Below are positions 33,228 to 46,989 of a DNA stretch of 64,000 nt, piece after piece. Within the stretch, counting starts at the first letter, position 1. Each line of letters begins with the position of its first letter. Source of the DNA: Acridotheres tristis (lineage: Eukaryota; Chordata; Aves; Passeriformes; Sturnidae); contig CM072886.1 in NCBI GenBank assembly GCA_037013685.1, forward strand, positions 23,629,080 to 23,693,079, read 5' to 3'. The notes under the pieces were generated by a model. That model saw only the letters and a program-made list of their open reading frames with translations. It did no database searches and was not told where the DNA came from. The position numbers were made by a program, and so were the translations under genes.

Positions 33228-36200
33228 ATGTTTTGAAATTTCATACTATTATATAATTTCTGATCATACTTTTGTATTTTCAAAGGCCTCTACACCACAA
33301 GTCTGAGCACAGTCATGACTTTAAATGACACAAAATTTTTCTCAGGGTTGTTTGGTGTCCTCTCTGAGATAAATTGCTTTTTGCCTTTTGGCTTCTTAGT
33401 AGAGATGTAGACATGTTTGAAACATTTCCACTGCATTCCATGGCCTATTAGAATATTCAAAGCACAGATGGGCACAAAGAATGAACGATCCTTTCCCATA
33501 TCCATTGGCAGCCCTTTCCCAGAGCTCCCTTAATGACTTCTCAATGGATAATTGTGAGATTCTAGGTTTTGGTCCTCCTGCCTTTTAGAAGTTGTATACA
33601 AACAGATGTTCTTAAGCCACAGGCATTATGGACAAAAGAAGTTACCCATTCTATTACTAGAAGGACACTCTGCATGTATCTGGGGACTAATGCAGCTGTT
33701 CATGGAAATATGGGCATCCTCTTTGTAAAGTGCTCTTGCAATAATTTTAAACTTAGGCCCGGATATCTGCTGGGTCCAGCTTGACTCAAAACTCCAATAA
33801 CTTATCTGTGGAGAGTCTGTAGGTGAAACTGAAGTCTGACAGTGTTCAGGACTGTATTTCTCTGCAAAAGCTTTGAAAATCTCTTCATATTTGGTCAGCT
33901 TCTAGATACAAGGACAAGGAGTCTAAAAGAGCCTGGAGGGTTTATCTCTCCAGCATTGCTGCCTGTCCTGATGGCATAATGCCCATAAGTGTTTTGGCAT
34001 CAATGACATTTTATTTATTCAAAACCACTCACCATGTTTAAAAGCAAAAATTCTCATCTTTCTATGGGGCAATATCTTACAGCCTATATACCAGTTTTGA
34101 CAGAATCAAGTTAACTGCTGTGATCACAAATTTATAGAAATCTCCCAGGCTGAGTAAGACTGACTATTTTTGTAAAATGTCAGGAATACAAATATTAGTC
34201 AGCAGGGGGAAAAGTCTAGTCTGCCATGAAAGGTGACAGCTTTACTTTTAGCTGCAAGCACTGCTGGATCAATTAAAATGATCACAGGGGCTCAGCTCAT
34301 TCATATTTAAGGAACGTCCTTTGGAAAAGCACTAATGCTTCTGGCAGCAGATGTTGCTCATGGGACAAATACCTTTAAATTAAACATACAAGAGTTCAGT
34401 TTTTGAGATTGAAGGGAAGATTAAAACAGTCTGGGGTGGTCTATGCTATTATATATCTTTATTAAACTCTCTGAGGACAAAGAGGCATGCCAAGTTTTCC
34501 ATGCCAGAAGGTTTGCAGGGCTCTTGAAGGGCTGCTGTTGTTTTTTTGAAACACTTCAAGGTACACATGGGTCAGACAAAGCAATATTTCAATTTACTTT
34601 CAGGATATGTCAGTAGAATTTCCCTATAATCCCTATGGTTTGCTCTTCTACTAAATGACAGTGCAAAACGTAGTGTTAGCAGAGATGTCAAAGCCTAGCT
34701 AGTGTCTGACATCTTAACCTCCCCAAGAGTTTTATTAAAGCAGTGGAAAGATCTACCACAGTCTCTCTTTGTAGAAAGGCAGGGACCTCTGGCACAGCAG
34801 ACGAGTGGGTCAGAAAAGATTGCTGTGTGCAGCAACTGTCAGATGAAATCTGTTGGCTGCTCAGAAATTTGTTTCTGACTCTTTCTCCAAATACATCTTA
34901 AGCTTCATAGCACACAAAGTGTAGAAGTGACAATGAAATATCATACATTCCAACAACCTGTTTGATTTTAATACACAGTTAACTCTTTTTTTTGGTTTTT
35001 AACATGTAGCAGCCGTTTGTTGCCCTTCCCCTTGCAGAGGCACCCTATGGAGTGCTGCTAAATTACAATTAAGGCATTTGAAATGAGGACAGTGGGCCCG
35101 TGATGATTTTTATAGCACTGACAAGCCATCCAGTTCTGCTCTTTCAGGCTGGGGCTGGCTGGGGATGCTGGTATCAGCCTTCTGCCTAGTGCCCAAGCAG
35201 CACCATGCTTAAGCTTTGTAACAGTGCAACTGATGTGGCTGCTCATGCTGCTGGTATTTTGTGTCAATGGTAACTGTCAGTGGGGAGTTGCACTACCTCA
35301 GTATAGCCATAAGCTTGCTGGCTGTTTGTGGGAAGGAAGGGAGTTGAATCCAGACAGCTCTGGTCAAGGACAGAGATTTTTACCTATTCCTGGTAACCTT
35401 ACAAAAATTTCTAGTTGGTTAGGAAGGAAGGATAAATAACTCTTAAGGTCTGAGGAAGAAAGTGAAGGAATAAAAGAGCAGGAATTCTCACAGAAAGTCT
35501 ACTTTATAGCATGCTTCAAAAGAAGGGACAGAATCGTGTGCCTTATAAATATATGGTTCATTGGTTCATACAGAATGAAATCACAGGCATTGCTGAAGGG
35601 CAGGACGGTGCCTGAGCTGGCTACAGGCACACAGCATGCTGGAAAGTGCAGGCAAAGTGACATCACTGCGGTCAGGGCAAAGCCATTTCATGGCAAAATT
35701 TTTAACATTCATACAGAGTGAAACTGGCCCAAAAGACTCAATGGCAACAGAGTCCACTGAATTACATCTACATCTCAAAGGTGAGCCAACCCTCAGGTGA
35801 GTCTATCCTGCTGTTTCCAAGTTCCCTGCTGGGGAAAGGTGCATGGCTGTCCTGAACTCAAGGACACACTGTCAGCCTGTATCCATGGTGAGCACACCTT
35901 GTGGTGGCAGCAGCTCTGAACTATACCTTGCTGGAAATTTGGACTTCAGTTTGTCATATGGGTCCCTTTCTTCCACAGCCCTGTCCTTCCCTTCACCATA
36001 AATCCACAGAATTTCACTGATCCCTTCCCCTTGCCCTTCCCCTTCCTGGCTATATTGCCTGTGGCACATGGCATAGGGCCTGACCCCTGCTGCAACTCTT
36101 TCACCACACCCTTTTCTAGCAGGGGCTGCAGAGCCACTGCCCCTCTACAGCACTGCTGTGCTTCTGCAGGTTTGTGCCATCCTCCACCATGTCCGGATTT

Positions 36201-39200
36201 CCTAACTCACAGCAACTGACTCATTTACTTAGTCTGCTGGAACAAAATCTTCTCTCAAATGCCCCTCATTCCTATAGTGGGTGGATGAAACCCAAATGCT
36301 GAATGGGTTTTGTGGGGCAGGCAGTGGGCTTTGCCTTGCTAAGCACCAGCTGAGTTGAGCTGTGCTCACACGTTTCACTTGCCAGCATGGCAGGAGGTTT
36401 CTACCCTGTAATCAGAGACATGGCAGAGACTCCTTGTTCTGCCAGCTTTCCATGAAATCAAATTCTGCATTATCCAGTGATGTGGGAGGAAATACAAACC
36501 AGTGACCTTGGCTTTTAATGACACCACGATTCTCTAAGGATCTGAAGTTTATCAGCAAAGCCTCTGTTCACAAAGCCATTTATCCCTGGCAGCTTCTTTT
36601 TGCAGTGCTGGAGCAGTGTTTGCATCCTTCCCTGGCCAAGACAGTTCGGCCTGGTGGGTGGAAATGGGCAGATGTGGCAGGGAGCTGTGCAGGGGAGAGG
36701 CAGGAGCTCAGTCTATCCACATGGTGTGGTGGGGAAGAACAGAGAAAGAAGGGGGAGAACTGACATTAGAACTAGAACTGATATTGTAGATTTTAACATG
36801 GTATATACTGAGTGTCTCAATAAACCTGGGAGAGCTGCAATGTACATTTGGAGGTTAATTCAACAACAAATTAGAAAAACAAAAAATAAATCTAATGTTA
36901 AATGAGAGGATTAAACATTGTTTAAGTAAACGCGAATCTGCATTTTGAGGGCTGTGAACTTGTGGCGCTTGAAGCTGACAAAGTTATTATGAACACAAGA
37001 CTCTATTTGGTCACAATGTTCCTGAGTGCTCTTCCCCCTGAGGCACACCCAAAGGCCTATTCCTGGTACCAAGGACTCACAAGCCACCAGTGTGGGCTGC
37101 AGCCCCTCTGTGCAGAGCAGCTTTCCACTGCAGAGGCTGCAAGTTCAAGGCAAACACCAACATTTTCTCCTGCACTTCAGGGAATCTAACAATGGGCAAA
37201 GAGACACGTACACAGCCCCATCCCAGGCAGACATGAGGCATTAGCAAGCCTGGAGGAGGCACCCAAGAGACCTTGGACACAGCTGTGGAGGGCTGAATGC
37301 TGGAGGTCTCTGTAACCCAACTCTCTCCTACTTTAATTTCCAGCTGATTGAAGCTCCATCAAGTACTTGACATGCTGTGCTACACTGTCATGATCCCCTC
37401 TTGCAGGGCACCCCACACAGCCCCTCTGTGCTTTAGAGATGTACTTGAGTTATGCATTTTGTTAAGCCTTTGATAGGGAGTGCCATCCTGTGCAAGATCA
37501 AGGATTACTCCTTTTCCAGCTGACCAGGACACTGTCTGCTGTTGCCTGGCCGTGCTGTGAGTGTGGAAGGGTTTGATATCAAATGGCACTGAGTTCTGCA
37601 CGGTTTCTGGACTTGCTTGGGCACAGGGAGAGCTGCCCTTTCCAACACAGAGCAGGGAGAGGGGCACAGGGGCAGCCCTGTCACCTTCACTTTCAGGTGA
37701 CCTTGGGTGCACTGCTGAGATGGGGGGGTAAGTGACTCTGGGAGGAGGAGCCAACTGCAAATAGCACCTGAAACAGACTTAAATGTGGGCTTGGACTTTG
37801 ACACAGCTCATTCCAGCAGCCTGGAATAGGAGAGAGAGCAGTGGCATGACCAATCTGGGCGGTTCTTGCTGACTTGACATAAACATGTTTTGAAGCTTCC
37901 AGTGCAGCCAGCAGGGAACACTCTGTGCCCGTGGGTTCCCTTCCCTGGCTCAGGTGGCTGCCAGAACAGTGGCCAGAGGCTCCTCTGCTTCCCGTGGCCT
38001 CCAGTCCCAGCTGGAGCTGGGCTGCTGTATATGCAGCCAGGGTTTGTCCTCATAAGAAATTTTAAAAAAGGATGGAAACCTGTAAGCAGAGCAAAAGATC
38101 CAGGAGCTAGAAGCAGATAGCATGCGTTTCTTGAAGGGTATTTTAAAGGTTTAAAGGTATATAATTGTTCACTTCTTATTTACAGTGCTGGTTTGTATCC
38201 TTTTATCTAGCACTAGCTACCAGTCTGCCCTCTGCTTAAACCAAGCTATTCATGTCCAAGTGTCAGGAGCTCCACTAACTATGGAAGGCAAGCTTTGCTT
38301 TTTTAGATGCCCAGCCACAAACAGCTGGAATAATCTTCCAGGCAAATTGAAGCAGACTCTCACATTGTTTGGAGTTTGGACAGTCTTAATCCTTTTTAAA
38401 AAAAGCCTCAGCTGTGTGAAATGAGCTGTAGCCAGTCAGTCATGTGCTGAGTTTTGTCCCTCTCTCTCCAGGCACGGGCAAAACCCCTTTATCTCAGTGG
38501 GGCTCTTGGTGGCCAGGAATGCAAGGACAAACTGCCCACTTTGTGGAACAGGGACACACACCTCAGACACAATGGTGTCTCTGCACTCAGACTTCTGCAG
38601 AGTGTATTGGTGCTTCTGATCTCACTTGGCTTGAACAGAAAAGCTGACCTGACCTCCCTCTGCTCAGGCATGTTTGGATCTCAGACTTGTCCAGTGTAAG
38701 GGCTGTACTGCGTTAAGTAAGGAGGATGAGCTGAAACAAGAGCTGTCAGCCAGTTCAGTGCATTTAAATTGGCCATATATGCATACACACATTTCTGTTG
38801 AGCATATCTTGAAGGTCTAAATGTCAGTCATATGCTTCTCTTCCTCTCCCTAGGTATGGCTTTTTATTTTAAATTCCTCCTGCACAAGTGTCATCTTGCT
38901 GATCTCATGGCAGGTAACAGAGTGAGGCCAACTTCTTGTCTGGTCTTGGATTCTGAACGACTTAAAAATTAGTTTGCTCACTGTTTTCTAAAGACCTTTA
39001 GGGATGTATGTGTCTCTTCTACAGATCAGCAGCTCAAACCATTTTGTCTTTGTTCACCATTCATTGGTGTCAGCTGGAAGTTTGTTACAGATTTTAGTGG
39101 ACATGGTGTGAAGTCTAAAGGTGAATTATTACTACTCTAATATCTATCATATTGTTTAATATGTTGATTCCACACTATATTATACTCTTGTTGATTGAAA

Positions 39201-42200
39201 GAGAGTTAGCATATGTTAGAAACATCACAGAAAAGAACAGGGAATTTGCTCAGCAGTTCTCAGACATGCTTATAGACAACCATTGATCCATTATCTATAT
39301 TCTGTGTTCAGTACTCACTATTAAAATAAGATCAACTGAATAACTGCTTCTGAACCTATTATTAAAAAAATACTTCAAAAGTGGAAGTTTACCATAATTT
39401 ACACTAATATACTGTTATTCTCCTAGAAGTGTTTACATTATTTAAAACCCCAAACTTTCCAGTGTAAACATACTTTAAAGAAATGCTGAAAAACATTTAT
39501 TTTACTCTTTCAATGTCAACAGCTTTGCTGGAATCTTCTTCTGCTCTTATGAAATGAAACCACCTCTTCTGAAACAGCCCCCTGATAAGGGTAGACCTTT
39601 TCCCTCCAAAACTCTCATTTCCTAAGGCAGTGGATATGTTTATTCCTGGAAGAACTGGGAGGATCCCCAGTTCTTCTCTGCTTTGTTTGACTACTATAGT
39701 TCAGATTCAAAGTCAAGACGCATCCTATCGCTTAATATCAATACTCAGAGGTGAGGAATATCATTCTGCTGCAAAGGAAAAGGCAAGAACAATCCATTGG
39801 AGAAGGATGGTAACATCTCTTTCAGGAAGCCCTGATACTGTAATATAATTTCCAAGGTCTGTCTGCACCAATTTGTAGCGCTCCAGTGAATAATTTTGCC
39901 ATTGTTTCAGCTGTTCTTACATGGATGTTGCCATTCCAAAGACAGAAGCCTGGGAATATGCAGAAGGTGTTACAATTTTTTTTCCCTCAAGTGAACTGAC
40001 CATCCAGTGGCCTTGAAAAATCAATAGCTTTTAGAAGTGTGGCGTGTCTCCAAAGGACTGGTCCCATCCTTTGGCTACAGAAGATAGGCTCAGAGCATGT
40101 AGAGCCAGGCATCAGTAGCAGGAGTAGGAAGGACACAGGAAAAAGAAGGCAAGGCCATGGAGGAGAAGCACATGAATGAATTTGTACCAGAAGACTTCTG
40201 GGCATCTCCATTAATAACATAAATAATGAAAACTTCAGGTGTCCCTGGCCAGTGCTTGAAAATGAAGCTTTCTTCATTGTGTATTTATGTAAAACCTGAG
40301 GCAAAGCTGATTAGAAGCAAGGGAGAGTTATGAGATCAGAAGGTTTTATAACAGGCCCTAACTAAGCAGAAACAAGTGCTTCTGTGTCAACACAAACATA
40401 GTTTTATGCCTGAGCAAACAGCTTCCTGTGGTCTGTGAGGCAATGACACAACCTGGTAACACCAAGAGTGGTCCAAACTGTCTGATCCACCCCTGTGTGA
40501 AGGTTGAATTCCACCTGTAATGCCCTTTGTAAGCAGGGGAGTGACTCTGGGTCACCAATAGCCTTTGCAATGCGTGTTACTAACTCTGCTGCATGCCACA
40601 GTGATTGGAGGAGACATCAAGTAGCCCTGGCAGGTATTCAAACCTGTTTCCCAGTTAATTTGTTAAAAATCAACCCAGAGTGTTGTGGGCAGTAAAGCTG
40701 CTAGGAAGAGAAAACCACTCTAAGGAATAAACACTACAAAAACAGCCTTCAGTGCATCTGATTTCTCAGTATGCCCCATGGCATTTAACATTCAGCATCA
40801 GCTACTGTTAGCTTCTAAGTTTCTAAGTAAAAGATCTGCTCAGCAATTGGTGTTTGTTTGTCCCAGGAGTAGTAAGCATGGCTCAGAGCTGTCTGGCAGC
40901 ACTGCTGCCCTGTGGGGTGCAGAGTGATAAGCCTCATGCTGTCTCTGATTGTGTGGCCCTAGGACCAGTCCCAGACTCAGACAGATCAGCAGTGTCAGTG
41001 ACCAGAGGCAGCTCCAGGGTGACACAGTTTGTGCCAGCAGCCAGCTCATCTGCAATGATCCCATTGGCATTTGCTGCAGAATAAATATTGCCTGGGATTT
41101 TCCATTATATATCCACCCTGGCCAGCAATGACACAACAGCAATTTTAAGCTCTGTATTTCCAGTTTCCCACAACCACAGAGAACTAGTAAGAGGACTTGA
41201 GTCATTTACCTAAACATAAATATTCACTGACACTTTAGAAATCCAGAATTGTACATACAAGGTATTTGCACAGGACTGGCAGGCATGACAAAGGACTTAT
41301 GGAAGACCTATGTCTTCCAGAGTGACAGATAAGGGACAAGAAGAGTACTCCAGCCTTCCTCATACAGGACCAAGTGTGTGTTTTTAGGTAACTGAAAGAG
41401 TTGGGAGCCAGCTCACAGCTGAAGCCATCTAAATACAGGTGCCCAGAGGTGTGTGGGGTCTCATTACACTCAGTTGAACTCTGCCACTGGAGACAAGATC
41501 ACTGTTCAGGCACCAGAGGTAGGAGTCTGTTTCAGAAGGAGCTTTCTGGAGTTCTCTGGATACACTGACACAGGTCATGAGGGGCAGCTGAGGTATCCAA
41601 CTCACACCTCAGCACACACACAGACAAGTACACAGTGTCATGATAAGGTGTTGTACTTGGTGTGCCGAATCCCATGCCAAGGTTCTCAGCTTTCAGGCCC
41701 AGTCCAGTGATGTGACAGTGTACAGAAAGCCCAACCTATAACAGCAATGAAAACAAGTGTCTTTTTTTTTTCCACTTGATTTTCTTATTTGAGCCTTGCA
41801 GACAGGACTGTATCACGTTAATGCAACTTAAGCATGCCTGTTCCAAACTAGAAACTCTCTGTCACATTCCAGGAGAATGTTCAGCAGGTCAAAATAGTGG
41901 GATTGGTGGTCACTCCTCTTGCTGTGTTTCCTGCACCACAGTTCTGTCTCGATTTTCAATTGGACATGGCTCCCAGGAAGGCAGTGAGATTGATTCTTCA
42001 AGGCTGTGCCCCTCACACAGCAGGAAATCAGACAGATGCTTTCCTTTCTTTCCTCTTTCTGTCAGAACTGCAAAGCAAGAGTGGCACAGGGAAATTGTGC
42101 TAATTCTACGTGGGCCAGTTGGTTGCACTCTGCTTCGATTTTCTTTCATAGCTGCAGAAGGAATATTGAGGAGAGTTGATGAGGAGCAGGTCCTGATATC

Positions 42201-44479
42201 CCATACATATATTTTTTTCATATAAAAATCTTACATTATTAAGAGCCCTCAGGATATTCTGAAGACCCAGGACTGTGTTCCAGATACTTGCTTTGACACC
42301 CAACATTCGAGACAGCAGGGAAGAATTAAGACTGCCCGTGGGTGTTTGTGCCCTTTCTTCCTGTGAGGTGAGTGGAGGGAAGCAGGACTGACTGAAGCTG
42401 CCCACCAACATGTCCTTTCTCTTTGCTGTCTGTGAGGAGCAGCAGCATCTAGCCAGGCACTGAGTCAGGCATTCTGTCTTGAATGTATGACAGCACAGAT
42501 GTGCAAAGCCACCTTAGGGCCTGTAATATAGGGTCAGGACATAGGCATTTAAAATTGTGTTGTCAGTTCCTGGGAAATACAAACCCAAAGATGTTAATGC
42601 AGAAGTGTGCCCCTTATTCTTCACCATCCGCACCCCCAAAAATTAGCGGAGACGAAGGATCATAAACTGCTATATTCTACCTCCCATTTGCCAAAACTGC
42701 AAAAGAACTTAAGGGCAGAAAATTCTTTGGTGTTATACCTGATCCTCTAAAGTCATCATTGCTGCCATAAGGAGGGAAAAAACCCAACTATTTTTCCAGT
42801 CCAGTAGTGTTTCTTATCAAAGGTAGCAAAGCTTGTTTTGCAATAATTCCTTGGGAAGGACATAATTGCATATAAAGGGCAAAGTCTGGCAGATTTAAAA
42901 ACTTGGTTAAGTGATAGGGAAACGATGATAATGAACAACTGTGTATCGAGGCGTCAGTGAGATTAATCTGGATATGTGCCCAAGGCACCAGTAACACTAA
43001 CCAGTAATCAGTGTACACTTTTTAGCTAATGATCTGGAAGAGAAAACACAGGGTGCTCTGGCGTGGTTTCTGTTGACATCAGGAACCTGTCTGTGTAAGG
43101 TCCCAGTCAGGGGGCAAAGGGCGAAAGTGCAACACCTGCTTATCTCCTGTGAAACCAGAGCTGTGGGTAAACGTGCTGATGTCACTCAGTGCCCCCCTGA
43201 CATGCCAGCAGCAAGCCAGCCCCACACTGAGACCAGGAGCTGGTGCATGGCCTTACCCACTGGGCTTATGCAGGGGAAGGAAAAAAACCCACATTTTGCT
43301 TTCTAGACTGCCGGAGCTTGACTGGGACTGATGGTCTGTGCACAGCGTGCTGCAGACAGACCTGGGGCCATGTGCTCGACAGGGGGCTGCACAGACAGCA
43401 GCTTGGGTCCATCCTGCTGCATTTGGGCATCCCTGACCCCAAGCCTGCCATGGGCAATGTATAGAATGCATGTATGTGTATTTCTGCTTCAAAAAACCTA
43501 ACAGGAAATATGCAAGTCCTCTCTATAGAGACTGCAGCACAATAAAAATGATAGGAAAACACAATGGGTGTTTGTGTTGTTGGTTTCCTTTTGTTTTCTG
43601 TAGTAGTTTATTTAAGTCCCTGGTGTAATTTAGTTCTTGCTTGTTTCTCCCAACACACCTGGCATACTGGTATACATCAGAGTGGTAGATTTCTGTAATT
43701 GCAAAATGAAAAAATGGGATTCCATGTAATCTGCTTCCCTGGCATTACAAGTAAAAACCTTTAAGAAGGTGAAACCCTCATTGTTAAGGAGGGTAAACTC
43801 AGTACACACGGCTGTCACTTCTAGGCTTACTGCCAGACACCTGGAGTCAGGCTGCTTTTTACCTCTCCTCTTTCAAAAGTATCCTCTTTGTAAAGTATCT
43901 ACATATATTTTTGCAGTTACTCTATCTTTTTAAAATTAAGGGAGATGTATGATGGCCCCAGGCCAACACAATTCTGCCAAAGCACCAGTTGTACAGGACT
44001 GTTGGATCATGACATCATCTGATCACTACCATTTTCTTACACACCAGCTATGAAAAGCCAGCTGTCCCATTGCTTCAGAGCTGAAAGGCAGCTATGCCTT
44101 TAGCCTGTGTGAAAATGTTTTGCTAGATATAAACCCAGTGATGACTGTCTCTTCTTTTTTGGTCAATTTTCATATTCTTTAAAACTGAACAAAAGACTAT
44201 TTTGGAGTGTAGAACACACACTGATGGAAGATTCCCAATTCTCATCTCAAAATGAATACCATCCTAATTCAAAAGAGTAAGGAGATGGGTAAGGTGATGC
44301 ACTGATTTTAGGTATTATGTAACCTCTCAACCAATGAAACATTAAGCATAAGCAGATCATTCTTCCAGTGTTTCCCCCCCTGCTGTACCTAACATGGTAT
44401 GAGTGATTTTCTCAACTCCATTTGGTAAGCCTTAAAAAGCCCTTGCTTGCACTAGACTTCTGAAAAAACAAAGATACAG
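33228..44479. other. Intergenic region between ASB4 and PDK4
   Basis: About 11 kb between the convergent genes. Open frames up to about 149 codons (41,776-42,225 plus) overlap others on the opposite strand and show no domain, signal or splice pattern. I recognise no further repeat family, RNA gene or pseudogene. Confidence 0.5.
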
Positions 44480-46845
44480 ACAACCATTTAAAAGATTTTA
44501 TTATAAAACTATTTCAACATCTACATCCAAGTAAAAGACTTAAAACTACAGCTCTGCTTTCAGAATAAAAAGTCAGTGGATGCTGGAAAAGGTGCTGTAT
44601 TATCTAGGTAGATAGTTGTCATTTGTAATTCTACACAGATTTGATGTATGTCCCTTAAGTGCTACACAACCTCTGCCTGCATCATGAATGTTCCACAGCT
44701 TTGCTCTACAAGCAGCACCACAAACATTTTTGCAGCACCCATGTGCCTCAGCTGCTTTGAAACAGAAATTCCTAACTGGAGCAGCTGCAGCTGTGTTACA
44801 GATCTACCATCAGATCATAACTCAGGTTCAAACATTACTGGATGCAGACAGAAAGGTATAAATTGTGATTAAATGACAACAATGACTACCTACGTATGTG
44901 TTTGTGACCTTGTATTCAATTCAAAAATCAACAATATCAATTACTTTACAAGAGTGAAAGCTGCTTTTTTATACCTGTATATTCTAGACAAAGGTATTTT
45001 CTTTTTATTAGCCATTTCCTTCACTGAGCTGAGCTCAGATGCATGATCTGCTGACTTTCGATGACTGCAGCTTATTCACCAGGATAAAAACAGCCTAGAT
45101 GCAGTACTAAAGTCATCATGTTCAGCAGTTACCATTAATACATCTAAAATTGTTTAAAATAAACGAGGCATATAAAAATACTATTTTATTTTCAATGAGA
45201 AATATATCTCAACAGGACTTCAAGAATGGGAAAGTAGTTTCCTATTAAAAACCATTTTAGATTCATAATGGAATATGGAGTCATTTTCTGTCCAACAAAT
45301 AGAAATCTCTAATAGATAACTGTCATACTGAGCAGGATGCTTTACTGTATTTGCAACTTCTTGCAAAGGATCACATTAACAGAAGATAATATGATAATTA
45401 GTAAAAAAACTTCAAGTAGTATTCTACAGCCCTGATAAACTTTTGACTGGCCAGCTTGGCAACATCCAATAGTTTAGCATCTGTTAAGTTTACCTTGCTT
45501 ACAAAAGTGAAAACACACAAAGATGGGAAGGAAGAAGCTTACTGAGAATGAACTATTTTCTGAACAACTCTCCCACACTGGCACTGTTCCTTTGGGAATT
45601 CCCCCTATTTTGCTGTTCATAAAAGCTTTCCTGTAGCTTCCAGTGCTGTTTATATTTTGAGACATTTCCTAAGCCCTTTCCATTGCAATGAACAGTTCTT
45701 AGAAGACATTTTTACAGTTCCAACACCACTCCTGAAAACATTTCTAACAGACCTTCAGTGCCCACCCACAGCTTTCAGGGTACAGATTCCCTATGTACAA
45801 CTTTGAGCTGATGTGGTCCAATACAAATTTGAAAAAGACAACTGGCAGATTTTGGTTTAGTGTATTGAGCCACTAATCTAACAGAACAACAGAAACAAAC
45901 CACAAGACTGAGTTTTAAAACATGCTGTTTTTCACAGCATGTTTATACAATACATATCACCAAACCCTTTCTGTTCAACTTGCATGTCTGACTTTAGCTC
46001 TTGGAAAATCCTAACAGATTTGGCACACATTCTCCAGAAAACAGGGGCGTAGGCTAGATGTACCCTAATGTGAGAGCTGTTACAACCAAGTACCTTTCCA
46101 TTTCTTTCCAGTAGCTTTTAGATATATCCTGATTTTCTTCTTCATTACCTTATGCATAAAAACCCTATTGGCTGATTTCCCATGAACAGTTTAACATAAA
46201 ATATCTACAGTGTGACTCACAGAGCAAGGCATCACATAAGAATTATTCCTGGAATAGCTTTTTATTTTTTTTAATGGGACTTCCTTACATATGGCAAACA
46301 CTTTCTCCCTACTTCCCAGGGCTCCTTTTCTTGCACTCAGGCTGTATTTAATTCTGTTTGCATCTTGCTACAAGACTGCCATTTTAAGTGGATCTTTTCC
46401 AAATGTTATAAATACAACTTCAAAATATGGATGTTATCTATCTACCTGAGAAGTTCTGTAATAAGATAACTGCTGATAACTATTCTATAGAAAAATATGC
46501 ATCAGCATAACTCGTTTATCAGTCAGTATTCAGAATTCAAGCATTAAACAGGATTTAAAAATTGCACACCTCTACCATGCCAAGTCTTTGATCATAGTAA
46601 AAAAATAGCTTCATTTTCCTCTATACATAGCTCTTCTTTAAAGACATATGTGCTCCTATTTTCCTCATCCTGAAGTCCACAGCAAGGTTTCAGATTCAGT
46701 GCATATAGCCTAGACTTATAATACTCTTATCTTCTTTTTCCTCTGCTAGTCCTGAAACTTGCTTGTTTGAAGGTAGATGAACACTTCCAAATGCTGCTCT
46801 TGAAGCCAGCTTGATCCCCTGGGGTGTCTCAATACCAGCTTCTCC
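44480..46845 (-). other. PDK4: PDK4 3'UTR
   Basis: Runs leftward from the stop codon at 46,848-46,846 to a canonical AATAAA (minus strand, 44,502-44,497) followed within 30 bases by a G/U-rich TTGTCTGTATCTTTG, as expected for a cleavage site near 44,480. Other AATAAA copies at 45,190-45,185 and 45,009-45,004 could give shorter forms. The length of about 2.35 kb resembles the long mammalian PDK4 3'UTR. It is AT-rich with several ATTTA motifs, consistent with an unstable mRNA. Confidence 0.7.
44497..44502 (-). terminator. PDK4: Probable distal poly(A) signal of PDK4
   Basis: AATAAA on the minus strand with a downstream T/G-rich element. Chosen over the two nearer copies because of that element and because no later signal in this orientation looks as good. 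Confidence 0.55.
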
Positions 46846-46989
46846 TCACGAAGCTGCACTCTGCTTTGCCATATTCTTTGGGCCTCTACTTGGGACACAC
46901 CAGTCATCCGCCTCTGAGGTAGCCTGGTAATGCTTGGAAGCTGATTTATTAAAAACTGGGAGTTTTTCTACTGATTCTGTTGATAAGGC
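46846..46989 (-). CDS. PDK4: PDK4 coding exon 11 with stop
   Basis: 47 codons plus TGA. Starts [20 protein letters not shown], carries [18 protein letters not shown] with the DW motif that anchors the dimer cross-tail, and ends QSAAS. Confidence 0.95.
   Translation of the reverse strand, partial: ALSTESVEKLPVFNKSASKHYQATSEADDWCVPSRGPKNMAKQSAAS

Noticed and set aside
41776..42225. 149-codon plus-strand frame facing a 103-codon minus-strand frame
   Set aside because: Mutually overlapping frames without domains in intergenic DNA; treated as chance.
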